Below are positions 11,007 through 22,256 of a stretch of DNA of 30,081 nucleotides, in pieces; position 1 is the stretch's first letter, and every line of letters begins with the position of its first letter. The position numbers were made by a program, and so were the translations under genes. Under the pieces are notes generated by a model that saw only the letters and a list, made by a program, of their open reading frames with translations, was not told the origin of the DNA and made no database searches. Source of the stretch: Lingula anatina (lineage: Eukaryota; Brachiopoda; Lingulata; Lingulida; Lingulidae); assembly GCF_001039355.2 (NCBI RefSeq), contig NW_019773780.1:18836-48916 (forward strand), in the 5' to 3' direction.

Positions 11007-13584
11007 CTAAAAGAAAACAATGGAACCTGTTAGCTGTCTGCCTGCACCTTGCTGTGTCTGATTAACACCTGGGGAAATCCCAATATTAGCCAAATCACAC
11101 TCACAGCCAGACAGCATTCCTGATAACAGCTTTATTCAAGTAAATCTACAGCAATTGAACCTTACCTCTCCTCAATCTTATCTGAATAAGACGTTAACCT
11201 CAAAGGTGATATAATACTTACACATATACTCTGTATATTCAAGACTCAAATACTTGGAAATGGGGCCAATGCTACAGCTGCATGCCTCTTTCCCTTAAAG
11301 CATAACATCCTACAATACAATACACAGAAGACGGTTCTATCTTTTAAATGCCTGTCCTGTCCTTTAAGAAACTTAACTGACTCTTGACACTGAGGTTATG
11401 TCCCCATTGAAGAATGATAGCATAGGACTTTTCTGTTATATAAAAAAAAAAAATATTAATAGTATTGAGTTTCCCTTTTTCTCTATGATGTTATAAAATT
11501 TTTGCACTGAATTCACCTTTTTTAATACATTATTAAGTAGTTTTTATTTGTCCTCCAGCTGTATCTTATGTTCATTTTGGTTCATCTTCCCCATGGGCAA
11601 GCCATTAATGTCACATATAAATATATTGATTTATAAAATCAGTATATAAAATCTATGTCTGCAATGGTAATAAAATGTCAAAATTCTCTGTAAACAATAT
11701 CCCTGCCACTTTAATCACCATTCCCCATTGCATAACAATCAACAGCATCTACTTCCCATACCCAGTATTAATTATGTCTAAAAGAAAGGTCACCTACATG
11801 AAGAAGTTGGCAATGAAAATTAATAACAGATTTGTAGAAGCAACATCTATTGTGTATCTTCAGAATACCATTCTATTTGTAATCATGATGATGTGAGTTG
11901 GATGCCAACTTTGCTGTCAGAACGGCATCTCCAGGATGTGTTTCTATATTTGTACAGCAACCCTTCAGGCTCTTGGCGTGTTAGAATACAAATCATTGGC
12001 TCAACTCTACAGCAAAATCAATTCTCTGAGCATCATTAGAAGGTACATGTAACAGAGAGTACCTGAATTGCTCTGGTCCTGGTTTATTAGGAAATAAAGG
12101 ACACAAGTAGCCTTAGCTTTGTCTAAAAATATATGTATGAGTGTAAGTTCTTCAAACACGAGGTTGCTCAATTGCTGTTAACATTATTTCCCCGCTTATA
12201 TGATTAATTTACTGACAAAAACCCTAATGGATCCATAAAATGGCAACAACAATGAATTATCCGATGCACTGCCACTTGTGGACGGAAGTTATCTAATACT
12301 TAATGCCCTTAATAATAAATGTTCTTTGTCCAACAGTTAGGTCAATATTCTATGAAATCAATGAATTATCAAAAAAAAAACCCATGACTCATCAACTTAC
12401 TACGGTTTCATTTTACAGACCCAATCACTTGGTCCAATTTTACTTAAAAAGACAATCTTTGCTTACTTGTAAGTAAGAAATAAAATTAAAACTGTGATAG
12501 TGAAATAGTGTAATCAAAAATTAAAACACCTACTAAAATGCCTGTCTCCACCCAAACAAAACAAAACCAAAAATACATGCATTGCTTAAAGTATGATGAA
12601 ATGCCAAATGTGAATTTTAGCTGATGCAAGCAATCAGAAATACACAATGGCTGGCAGAGCTCACTCTCTCTCTTTCTCTCAAAATTTTGATTGGTCACCT
12701 GCCTCCAACCATTTCTCTCCCTTCATCCAAAAATTAAATGGATAATAAAAAATCCATAGAATAGGTTATAATCGAAAACATTATCATCAAAATTATCTTA
12801 GTCTGTTAAAAAAAGGTTACAACTTGAAACCCAAGCTGCTGAATGCAATTTGTAATTTTATAAAGAAGTATTCTCAATTCACTTTTTTTCAAAATCCACA
12901 TGCTGAATTGTTCAGATTACATCATGTGATAAATTATTCCCTACTTCACAAGCACTATCAAATATCACATGAACAGTCTTTTTCAGTGTGAATTGTAGCT
13001 GGCCTAAAAACCTGTCAGCAACAAGGACACCTCAAACCACAGAATGTGACCGCAAATGAAAACCTGTTACCAGTGTACAATGAATTTATGACATTATATA
13101 TAATCCCTTTTGTCTACTGACAATTGTCACAGCATACAAACTTCACTACTTGGTGTAATAATAACATTTCTCTTTTTCACAGAGCCCTGTTCTACTGAAT
13201 TAAACTTTGTTGTAACTAGATAGAATAGCTTAATTCTACTGACTTCAGATGTATAAAATGGATAATAAACTATGAAAAATACTCACCTCTGTGTAATTTT
13301 TTCCCACAAGTATTCAGTACTAAAATTCTAAGGAGGTTAAATAAGGACACTGCTTTGTCCTCCGGTAAACTTTCTTAGGCAATGCCCAATAGACCTCCCT
13401 ATTTCAACAGAGTAGAAAAAATCAAAACAAAAGTATGACCAAACAATCAAGGCAAAAAGGTCACTCAGCTTGGTTTAAAGATCCAATTTCAAAATAGCCT
13501 TTGCTTGAACCTTTTTGGGGTTAATCTTAAATCAACTCTAGCAATGGATATTACTTGACATAAATTATAAGCATAATTAAATAA

Positions 13585-13613
13585 ATGTGTGTGTGTGCGC
13601 GTGCGCACGCATG
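13585..13613. repeat. Alternating purine-pyrimidine tract (GT then GC)
   Basis: Twenty-nine bases alternate strictly between purine and pyrimidine: a GT run followed by GCGCGTGCGCACGC. It includes the perfect 12-bp palindrome GCGTGCGCACGC. It is a simple repeat and a strong Z-DNA candidate. Confidence 0.65.
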
Positions 13614-14437
13614 AATAGTATACCATATCTATAGGTAAAAAAATCTAATTTAAATCTAAACTAACAAGTAACAGTTTGTTAGTATTCATTATAAGTATAA
13701 AGGAAAAATCTATCATTTTTCAACTTGCATGGATTGGTTTGTTAAATTTCCTCTTTGCAGAATTTTTGAGTATAAAAAATCTTTGTGGCTACCAGTACTT
13801 AACATTATTTATATATTCCAAAATGAACTTGGCATTGATGATGGATGATGGTAGCCATACATGAAGAAAGAATATTTGTCTGCAAGCAATGCTAAGATTT
13901 TACAATCAATTAATTTTCCATTGTTAGGAGCTCCAAGTTAGGAGCTAGTAAGCTTGAAACAATAAACAAATACACTGCATATTAGCACAAAATGTTATTC
14001 AGTATTATTTTCTTCATATGCCATTTACATTGGTAAAACTAGAGGATCAGAGAGGCGATACCGCCTCTGGATATTGTACCACCAGCTGGAGTAAGCGCAT
14101 TCTTGTGGACCCCCCCCCAAAAAAAAAAATATAATAATTAAAATTGGACACCACCACCACTCTTGTGCTTGACAAACTCTGTAAAATACAATAAACAAGA
14201 GTTCTCAAAATATGCAAAAAAAAAAAAAAAAATCGAAAAAACATAACAGTTAAAATGGTCCAATCAAGGAGATGTTCAAATTGACCTGTATTTTCCTAAC
14301 ACTGATCCCTCCTGTGATTTTCTAAACAGTAGGCCGATTGGTTTTCCTTAAAATGCATTATCAGTATTGCATATACCGGAATGCTGACAAAAGAGAAAAC
14401 CTAGGGACAACACTGGAGAGATCTCTGCTAGTTTTGA

Positions 14438-14723
14438 AGATATGAAGGGCAAGAAAATATGCAGAGTTCAGTTAGTGGTAAAAAAGTAGGTCAAACATCA
14501 ATTTCAAGGTCACAGTATATGACTTCCTATATAAGTTCAATAGTAGCTATGGGCATTTCTTTGCCAATCTTGGAGATATGAAGGCCAGGAAACATGTAAA
14601 GTGCAGTTCATCATAAATAGTAGGTCAAAGGTCAATTTTAAGGTCACAGTAAGATTGCAAGTATATGACTTCCTATTCAAGTTCAATAGTAACTTTGGAC
14701 CTATCTCTGCTAGTAGTCTCCAC
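14438..14723. repeat. Two tandem ~136-150-bp units with AGGTCA half-sites
   Basis: Both units begin AGATATGAAG and share TAGGTCAAA, CAAGGTCACAG or TAAGGTCACAG, TATGACTTCCTAT and AAGTTCAATAGTA in the same order. The second unit has about 12 extra bases after the GGTCACAGT block. The AGGTCA words make this resemble repeat families seen in several marine invertebrate genomes. Confidence 0.65.
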
Positions 14724-14928
14724 ATATGACTTTCGGTCAGACTTCTGTAGTAATTTTTCCCATAATTCCTTTGGTTTGGGAGATATTTAGCTTTGAATTT
14801 TCAAAAATTTTGACAAGAGTGCGTTTCAACAAGTGTCCTGCCCAGGCCAATGCACCGACAGAGACAAAAAAAACAGGGTGTACAAGTTGAGATTATATGT
14901 GACCTAAATCCAAGACAGGTCTTGGCAG

Positions 14929-15067
14929 TCTAGGAGGAGAAGCGGTAACGGTGACTTGTTTCCGGCGCCCGACTACGGAGCCAGCGGAGCCGCAGGAGCC
15001 GGCGGAGCTGTACGAGACGGGTCGGGACTAAAACCATGAGTACCGCCAGCGTATACGCTGGTGGTAC
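14929..15067 (+). repeat. GC-rich repeat module, copy 1
   Basis: It starts TCTAGGAGGAGAAGCGGTAA and ends in a near-perfect 28-bp palindrome (15040-15067, GTACCGCCAGCG and its partner). The reverse-complement copy at 24508-24600 shares both ends and an ACCATG word before the palindrome. The interior differs because this copy holds the 9-bp GAGCC repeats. Confidence 0.6.
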
Positions 15068-15994
15068 TAATTATCCTTTTTTAAGACCATTCACAATATA
15101 TCTGTAAAATACCAAATTTGCCAAAAGTATTTCAATACTGGAAAACATCCCTTCCACTTTTTACCTTCCAGTACATGATATATACTGACCTAACGCACAA
15201 AAATACTAACTCAATTAAATCACAAAATAATTTTTTTCAAACATTCAACACATGTATTTTATCAGGTTTCTTCTTAACCCCAGTCTAACCCATCTATAAT
15301 CATGCAGCAGGCTTACTTACAGTAGCTAGCAGACCTAGCCTGCCTAGTGCTAAGGAGGATTACAACTTACACAAAGTAATAACATGTAAGGTATTCTAGT
15401 TAGTACATGTACCATATTTTTACTAAATGAAGTACTGAAATATTCTGCCTCTTTGTCTCCCCAACCCAACTCTTAACGAACAGGGGAACACATTTTTGAA
15501 GGACTACAGCTAGTACATGTACTACTGTAGCATGCAAGGATGGCAAGACTGTTATACACATGCAGCCATAAATAATATGTTTTAGACTGACAGAAATGTG
15601 CAAACATTTTTTTTCTAGCAGCAGCACTGAATGTGGTTTGTTCCCCCTGGCACTTTTGATTAAGATGTTATAATATATCATCGCCCTTTCTTCCAGCCAA
15701 AGTTAAAATAGTACACGTTTGCAGTTACTTAATTAAATGAAATTAAGAATGTATACATTCCTTTCCCAGGTACAACATGACTCAGTAGGAGAAGCCATGT
15801 AAATCCTTTTAAAACAAATTACGAAGTTAGGCCTACACCGTTGCATGTACACCATGAAAAACCAAAACAATGCACTTTTCCTTTTAAATGTCGTTCAGTT
15901 GTTGAGTTTTAAAATTTTTCGTGGCATTAGAACTTAAGTCTGAATTAACAAGGATTAGTTAATTTTATATTAAGAAAAATTACATTATACTCAC

Positions 15995-16050
15995 CTCCTG
16001 AGAGTTCAACACCAACTGTCAACAAAAAAGCCCTTGCTACCCCCTACAGG
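15995..16050 (-). promoter_or_regulatory. Candidate first non-coding exon of the RING-CH ligase
   Basis: On the minus strand the sequence ends CTCTCAGGAG followed by GTGAGTATA, a strong splice donor. It lies in the right orientation for a 5' UTR exon 5 kb upstream of the first coding exon. The upper boundary is arbitrary, and transcript data would be needed to fix it. Confidence 0.25.
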
Positions 16051-16285
16051 TATTGTTTGAAAACAGCTGACAGTGTGACCTACTTTCGTTGTTGCGTTCA
16101 AACAAGCAAATTTTCACGAAAAAAGTCGGAGTCTGAAAAATCCAATCACCTGGTTGAATTGATACGCCAAGGAAAGTTTGCATGCACTGACGCTAAATTT
16201 AGCAAAATGATGCTATTTCTTGTTATAAGACAATTGTGTGCTCGTCTTGTCTAGGCCAGTTCTAGGCAAACGAACGTGTGTGTAA

Positions 16286-16295
16286 GTCACGTGAC
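16286..16295. promoter_or_regulatory. Palindromic E-box GTCACGTGAC
   Basis: This perfect 10-bp palindrome carries CACGTG, the binding core of USF/MYC-type bHLH factors. It lies about 290 bp upstream of the candidate first exon of the ligase gene. The motif is certain; its function is inference. Confidence 0.3.
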
Positions 16296-16299
16296 AATC

Positions 16300-18249
16300 A
16301 CCAAATGGCAAGCTATACTTAGGGTAAAAAATAGTTTCTCTCATGACAGGGGGAAAAAGGTGACCGAGAAAAAATGCCACCACACTGATAATATAACAAA
16401 ACCTTGCATATGTAAGATGACGAGTTTTCCTAGCGCAAAATTCTGGAACCAATGACCATAACAAGAATAGATTCAATACCGAAATGCGGAAAGAGACTAT
16501 GTAAATACAGTGCACGTGCACGACCTCGTGTTGCAATTAGTCACTGGTTTGTACGGTTATGTTAAAAAAATCCAGCAATCATTAAAAACATTGTCATGGA
16601 AATATATCCAAAAACCATGCCAAACTAAGGAGCACTATCATTTTAAAAAACATTTTAGCCTACCAGTAGGCTACACCATGGACTATAGGCCTATGGTGCG
16701 CTATATTTCCATAGCTACACTGACACTTTGCACACCCAAACATTGTTCCAAAATTCAAATGAAAATAATACCCCGGTGCAATACAATGGTGTACTATTGC
16801 CTAAATACCTGGACTTCGAGATATGAAAACATTAATTCAAAACTGCGGTCCTGGTAGAGAATATGTAGGGACGAACGGTGCTTTGATTAGCTGTAGTTCA
16901 GAGTTAAAAACGCCGCATATCTAGAAGATGGTACGAAATAATGGAGCTGAATTGTCTCTTTGAATATATTGTTTAAGTGCATACAAGACTATGTGCGTTG
17001 ACAATTAATCGGGGTAGCCTATATAGCCTATAGCTGTTTTTGGTGTATATTTGAGCACACGGCAGGCCTGTCGAGGGGGCATGTTTGACCCTTCGGCTAT
17101 ATATAGGCCTATATTCGAATACTTTAAAGCCCTTGAACTTCTTTTAAAAGTCTTTATATAATTTTTTAATACTCGACCATTCTAGCACGGATCAAGGTGC
17201 CTGCATTGGTTGGATTTTTTTTCTCTTTTTACATAACTTACTTTTATCTTTTTTCCCTCTATAGAATTTTATCCCGCTGGTGCAGCTACTTACATATTTT
17301 CAGTCTTGTAAAAGAAAAACAGCAACAGACTAAATTCCAATTTTAAAAGAAACTGTTCTCAAGAAAAAAAGCATTCTTTTTAAACGTGAAAGATGCAATC
17401 TCCAAATTGGTAGACCAATGGGTTCCAGCTACGATCTGAACGTGGTCTCGCTACGCTTTAAACAAGGTGGAACGTATAGCTCAACAAAATCAGTTGCATA
17501 TATGGCACCAAACTACATCCCACGTATCATGATCACATTCAGTGCTCTATGAAAACAACGATTAATGTTTGAAAATGATAGTTTTCCCCTCTATATAACA
17601 GCCTCTACATAGGCTGCAATCGATGTTGATCTGGCCACACCCACAGTAAAGTACGTTCGTCTATACATGCAGCTGTCTTTTGGCTAACTATAGGCCAATA
17701 AAGCACATATACGATCAGCATATACGTACTCAGTCAGCCGACTGAATTATGTCAAATGAATAAAATATTTTGTAACAGACTATATACAGTCAGAGACCCC
17801 TGTGGGCGGGTGTATAAGTCTATAAATCTATATCCGATATGCATAGATCTAGCTGCCGATCCCTATATTTAATCTATTTAAACCATATTTAGTTACACAA
17901 ATTAGCGAGCGCCATTAACACAAGAGAAACCGATTCATTGAAACTTACAAATACATTATAATATATCATAATATAAAGTCGATAAACCAGTGACACTAGT
18001 CCTGATCTTGAGTAATTCATTGAGAATATCGGTTTCGTTTTGAACAGCCGTAGGCCTAGTCAAAGAGATACGGGAGTTTCCCCTCGTAAACAGTTTTCAG
18101 CAAAATATTTTTGGGAACGTGTTTTAATTCTTATCAAACAACCTACTTTATTTTGAACACACATAAGCTATATAAATCATATTCTCTTTATTTTTTATTT
18201 TTCATGTCGTATCGTGCCGTTCATTTTTTTACATTCTTTACTTTAGATG
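16300..18249. other. Intergenic spacer between divergent genes
   Basis: No coding exon is seen. The palindrome GTGCACGTGCAC lies at 16510-16521, and several TAGGCCTA-type words occur (near 16685, 17104 and 18049). Promoters of the minus-strand ligase and the plus-strand zinc-finger gene probably lie at its two edges. Confidence 0.4.
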
Positions 18250-18356
18250 AGCTTAGGTATCAATATGGCCGCACGTCGTCGACGTTCATTTTGAGCAAGG
18301 TGCCAGTTAAGTTTAACTACTATCTCTTATTGTTCGCAGGCGGAAGCAGCTATCCA
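18250..18356 (+). promoter_or_regulatory. Candidate 5' UTR exon of the BTB zinc-finger gene
   Basis: A CpG-rich patch ends at a strong donor (CCA, then GTGAGTA at 18357). It is the most plausible partner for the 3' splice site at 19256-19257, seven bases before the zinc-finger start codon. It contains a nine-codon upstream ORF (18265-18294, MAARRRRSF). A second AG/exon pair inside (AG at 18338-18339) would instead give a 17-nt exon. The 5' boundary is a guess. Confidence 0.3.
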
Positions 18357-18725
18357 GTGAGTACCAGTAAAACATGGTGTGTGTGTGTATTTGTTGTCTG
18401 TATTGTAATTGAATCAAGATGAAAGTAGGAATTAAACATTTGATGATTCCTTTTAGAATTCAATTTCACGCGCCGATCCGAACAGATCTTTTTCGGTTCA
18501 TGGATTAATAAGCTTTGAACGAGAATCTGTCAATGGTTAATGAGTTTACGCAGGTCTGACGTTATTACTTTTAAAAAGTGAGATTGATAGAAATCCCTTA
18601 ACGGGACATATGATTATAATGACAGTGTGCAAAAGCGACGAGTGCTGATTTTTATGTGAAAATTAACTTCTATTTGAAATTAAAATGGACTAAAATGTCT
18701 GCAATAAGAATTTTTTTAATTATAT

Positions 18726-18745
18726 CCAATATATATATATATTGG
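18726..18745. repeat. Perfect 20-bp palindrome with inverted CCAAT words
   Basis: CCAAT, ten alternating A/T bases and ATTGG form an exact palindrome in the presumed first intron of the zinc-finger gene. This is probably a TA microsatellite that happens to be framed by CCAAT/ATTGG. Confidence 0.5.
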
Positions 18746-18856
18746 GTACAATTAAAAGATTCTTATTATCTGGATTTTGTGGTTTGATAAAATTGATGGC
18801 AGAGATTAAAAATTGCCCACAGCAGAATTATTTTTACACAAGTTTTTGGTATTGCA

Positions 18857-18877
18857 ATTTATTTATTTATTTTTTTT

Positions 18878-18909
<32 letters not shown>

Positions 18910-18912
18910 TTT
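18857..18912. repeat. (ATTT)n microsatellite
   Basis: About a dozen ATTT units, interrupted once by a T run and ATT, lie in the presumed first intron of the zinc-finger gene. Confidence 0.8.
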
Positions 18913-19264
18913 GATGTATTTTTCAGTGTTTACTCCATAAGGGTTAAACCATATTTTTGTTTTACTTTATTTTGCGAATGCAAATATAAGCTAGTTGGCT
19001 TTGTTTGGTGAACAGACAGGTTGATTTCAAGTCACCATAATTGTTCTTAAATAGTTTCTGTAGTATAGTTTCTGTGCGTAGTAGCTGTCCAACTACATTA
19101 GCCAAATTTGCCTTTTTTTTCTGAAATTTTTCAGAATCATGTAATGTTATTTTGCTTTAATAATACTGTCATATTAGGAGTCATTTTTTCTCAAAGCTAT
19201 GTCCAAATCCTACACAAGTCCATATGTTTTTTTTAATTTTTTTTTTTATTTTTGCAGGTACAGG

Positions 19265-21174
19265 ATGCTTCCAATCCAGACCAAGTCCTCACATTTTGAA
19301 TCAATCCTAGCAGAATTGAATAAGCAGCGCCTGTCCAAAGTCCACTGTGATGTGTCTCTGGTTAGTGATCTAGGTGTGACATTCCCAGCTCATCGCTGTG
19401 TCTTAGCAGCCAGTTGTGGATATTTCCGTGATCTACTAAACCAGCAGAGAGCAGGGTCAATCTTAGTCCTCAATGACTATAGCACAGAAGCATTGCAGCT
19501 CTTCATTGAGGTCATATACACTGGCAGGTTTCAGCTGCCCAAAAACATAGACAATGAGGAGGATGTAAAAAAGCTGAGACATTTAGCTACTCTTTTGGAT
19601 TTACAGACTGCTGTTCAGCTTTGTGATGAATACCTCCGTGGAGTTCAATTTTTCAAACCAAAAAGTCGACGCAAAACTAACAAACAAAAAAGCCAACGTA
19701 AATTAAAGAAACCCTCTTCTAATCAATTGACAAATGAGTCTGCAGAGCCTGAAAAAGAAGAAAAGGAAATTAAAACTGATACAATTGCTACAAATGTACC
19801 AACTGATGATAATGATGATGATGATGGGGATGAATTACAAACTGATGATGAGGGGGAAGAATCTCCAGTTGATGTTGGAATGATTGAAGATGATAGTGTT
19901 GAATACATACCAACTGGGTCTGCAGCAAAGCAGTGTTTTGATGATGAAACGAACACAAAGGGTATAAGAAAATCACTACGCATTGTAAAACGAAAAGTGA
20001 AAAAATACCCTGAAGAGGAACAAATAGCGAAACCAAGAAGAAAAATTAAAAAGAGGAAAGTGCAAGATGATAGTGATTCTGATCTAGATGATAGTATTGT
20101 TGTAGAGAGTGGTGCAGATTTGGCTCCTTCTCAGCCTGTTGATCCTGTGACAGAGGCTCTGAATGTGGCTTTTGGTATAACATCTGACTTAGGAAAAGAA
20201 ACCAACCCAACACCAGATCCAGTGGAGGTTGAACAAACTTTTGACAAGATTTTGAAAATGTTGGCTGTTCATAGACCACAACAAAAAATAGAGAAAAGAG
20301 GAAGAAAGCCCAAAATTAAGGTAGAGGAAAAGGAAAGCAAGGTAGCAATGGATGGGGAACTTTTCAGAGAAAATGATCAGTCAGTTCTTGAAAAGTTTGC
20401 TGAAATTACAACAAAGGTTGCAGAGCAGGAAGGACAGACACTTTTGATAAATGGGACCATTTCTACTGAAAGTTCAGATTTTGATACCAAGGTCAGTAAA
20501 TCCTTCAAGTCAATCCAAGAGCAAATTAAAAAGAGAAAACTAACTGAAAATAGTGAAGTGTCAGTCAACCTTGGCTTAAAGAAGAAGCCAGCCAGTGCAC
20601 AAGAAGAAGAAGAATGGCGAAATTGTTTATACTGCAAACAGTTTAGGGGTAAAAGAAAGGGAAGATTTGAGTTCCATGCAAGATATTGCAACAGCCAGTA
20701 TCGATGTCAACTTTGCTACAAACCTTTTCTCAATGAGTTTGATATGAAGAGGCATCATTGTGCAAAAGAAAAGGTATATTATGCTTTTTGTACTTTATTA
20801 TGTATGTTGGTGCTGTCCATTGAGTTACTGAGAAAAAGGTGCACAACAAAATTATGATACCAATAGTAAAAACATTCTTTGTCAATGGACTGATTGATAT
20901 GCTATTTAAAAAGTGTTTGGACGGTTCCATCTATCGTACATGTTATTTGTTTTGCTTTATTTTTTAGAAAAGTGTCATTTGTGAACAGTGTGGGAAGACC
21001 TTGACCAACTGCTATGCTTTAGCTCTCCATATGCAAGTACATTCAGGAGTGAAGAAACATGCTTGTCAGCACTGTGGAAAGCTTTTCCTACGAGCATGCC
21101 AGTTGAAGGCTCATGTAGTCCATGTTCACACAACAGAACGTCCCCATAAGTGTGTCCACTGTGGCAAGGCATTT
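19265..21174 (+). CDS. BTB/POZ and C2H2 zinc-finger protein, 5' part, cut at an N
   Basis: A nuclear DNA-binding regulator is predicted. Exons are 19265-20773 (donor GTATAT) and 20968-21174 onward, in phase 0. I chose the Met of MLPIQTKSS because a splice acceptor (TTTTTGCAG) ends at 19257; the longer open frame from 19199 runs through its poly-T tract. A BTB domain occupies about residues 10-125 (LNKQRLSKVHCDVSLV, FPAHRCVLAASCGYFRDLL, ALQLFIEVIYTGRFQLP) and normally dimerises and recruits corepressors. Then come a Lys-rich stretch, an acidic run near residues 180-210 (DDNDDDDGDE), basic nuclear-signal-like clusters at about 234-265 (KPRRKIKKRK) and an AT-hook-like KRGRKPK near 343. From about residue 453 there are two atypical fingers (CLYC...HARYC; CQLC...RHHC), then two canonical C2H2 fingers in exon 2, and a fifth broken at CVHCGKAF by the N at 21175. 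A donor (CAG then GTTTCT) directly follows the N, so the exon may end there normally. Remaining exons are absent. The vertebrate orthologue is not certain. Confidence 0.88.
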
Positions 21175-21175
21175 N
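21175..21175. other. Ambiguous base or contig join (N)
   Basis: A single N falls inside the fifth zinc finger. If it is just an unread base, the codon would be NCA (Thr, Ser, Pro or Ala), giving a normal GKAF(T/S) finger start before a splice donor. If it is a join, the finger continues in missing sequence. Confidence 0.7.
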
Positions 21176-21178
21176 CAG

Positions 21179-22256
21179 GTTTCTCAGATTGTGGTGACTT
21201 GATTTGACTTAATATGCTCATGTACATGTTGCATTGCATCATTAAAAGTATATGGAAATATTTTTCATGCCAGTGTTATCAACCGAAAGGAAAGGGACTC
21301 TGATAATCTGTCATTGAATTGTGCAACAATGTCAACAATGTTTTGCACTTTATGTTAACTTTTATTTATACAAAAAGTGCATTTTCCTATATTTTTAATC
21401 AAATGAAGATCAATTCATGAACTGACTTGTTGATATGCTACATTGTCATTGGATATCATAAATTAATAAGTTTGAAAAATGCCTTGCTTCTGTGAATGTC
21501 TGGACTAATAATAAAATGTTGCTAATGTGAATGGTTGAATTCATAATAAAATGTTGAACTCTCAAACAACAGCCATGTTACATGTACTTCCTAATGAACC
21601 AAAATGAAGTACAAGAATGCTGAAATAATTTCTGACAGCTTCATGATGTTCAGTTAAATCATATCTGACAGCAATATTTCTTGTTATAAGACAACCCTGC
21701 ATACTGTCTTCTTTGAGTCCTAAAGGGTCGATCCCAATGGTCAGCTCAAATTTCTCCTTACATCTATCCTTTATGTAAAAAGTTATGATTACACATTAAA
21801 CTCTCTAAAAACGATAACTGTTATTATCCAGTGAACAAGAAAAATGAAGTACAAGAAAAAATGAACTAGCTTCTGACAATTCCACGATGTTGGGATAAGT
21901 CAGGATTTCTTGTCTTTGGACTGTCCTGAGTTTATATGGGTCGATCCCGCTGATCAGCTGTAGTTTTCACATGTATATACACTCTTCCTTTTGGTGTACT
22001 TGATTGCGATATGCGTTTTAGTTTATTTTATTTGGTTTACCTATATTTACGCTACTAATCCCCGTCATTCTTTCCCTCCAGTATGGCTGCTGGACTAGTG
22101 TTACGGAGCAAATATGACGTCACTGTAATGGGTTAATAGAACCTTCGGACCAATGAACCCTTGATTAAAAAATCGATGAAAATGTTACCACTTTTCGGAC
22201 CAATGAACCTTCGGACCAATGAACCTTCGGACTATCGAGACGCCCCCCCCCCCTAC
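21179..22256. other. Non-coding stretch with diverged tandem repeat
   Basis: No exon is seen. AAAATGAAGTACAAGAA occurs at 21601 and 21841, and GGGTCGATCC near 21725 and 21938, each followed by TCAGCT after a few bases. This indicates a diverged direct repeat of about 210-240 bp. A full CRE motif (TGACGTCA) lies at 22115-22122. CCTTCGGACCAATGAA-type units recur at about 22142-22235. Confidence 0.5.
22142..22235 (+). repeat. Repeated 16-bp unit CCTTCGGACCAATGAA
   Basis: One copy begins at 22142. A cluster follows from about 22194 with two further full or near-full copies and a final partial CCTTCGGACTA. It is a short tandem or dispersed repeat just before a run of C. Confidence 0.6.

Larger units (their letters stand above)
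14041..15067. mobile_element. Composite interspersed repeat block
   Basis: The block opens with a palindromic GAGGCGATACCGCCTC and an ATTGTACCACCAGC motif. It continues through two AGGTCA-rich tandem units (14438-14573 and 14574-14723) and ends with a GC-rich module (14929-15067) that recurs inverted at 24508-24600. The GC-rich module has a 9-bp tandem run of the form GAGCCnnCG (about 14980-15010). I read this as one or more interspersed elements; its true outer ends are unclear. Confidence 0.55.
11007..15994 (-). other. Long intron(s) and 5' UTR region of the RING-CH ligase
   Basis: No protein-coding exon is recognised over 5 kb. Minus-strand GTGAGT donors lie at 13281-13286 (exon ending ACACAGAG) and 15989-15994 (exon ending CTCAGGAG). 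Both could be the ends of non-coding 5' exons. The one ending at 13287 contains a stop in the frame that would join the coding exon. The rest holds repeats, including the composite repeat block at 14041-15067. Confidence 0.35.

Noticed and set aside
14537-14725. Minus-strand open frame in the AGGTCA repeat
   Set aside because: It lies entirely within the tandem repeat units, with no protein resemblance.
16057-16857. Three small open frames around the ligase promoter region
   Set aside because: No recognisable domains; composition and overlap on both strands suggest chance frames.
19199-19264. Upstream Met giving a longer N-terminus for the BTB protein
   Set aside because: The extra residues are encoded by a poly-T tract ending in a splice acceptor at 19257, so they are intron; the start at 19265 follows it.
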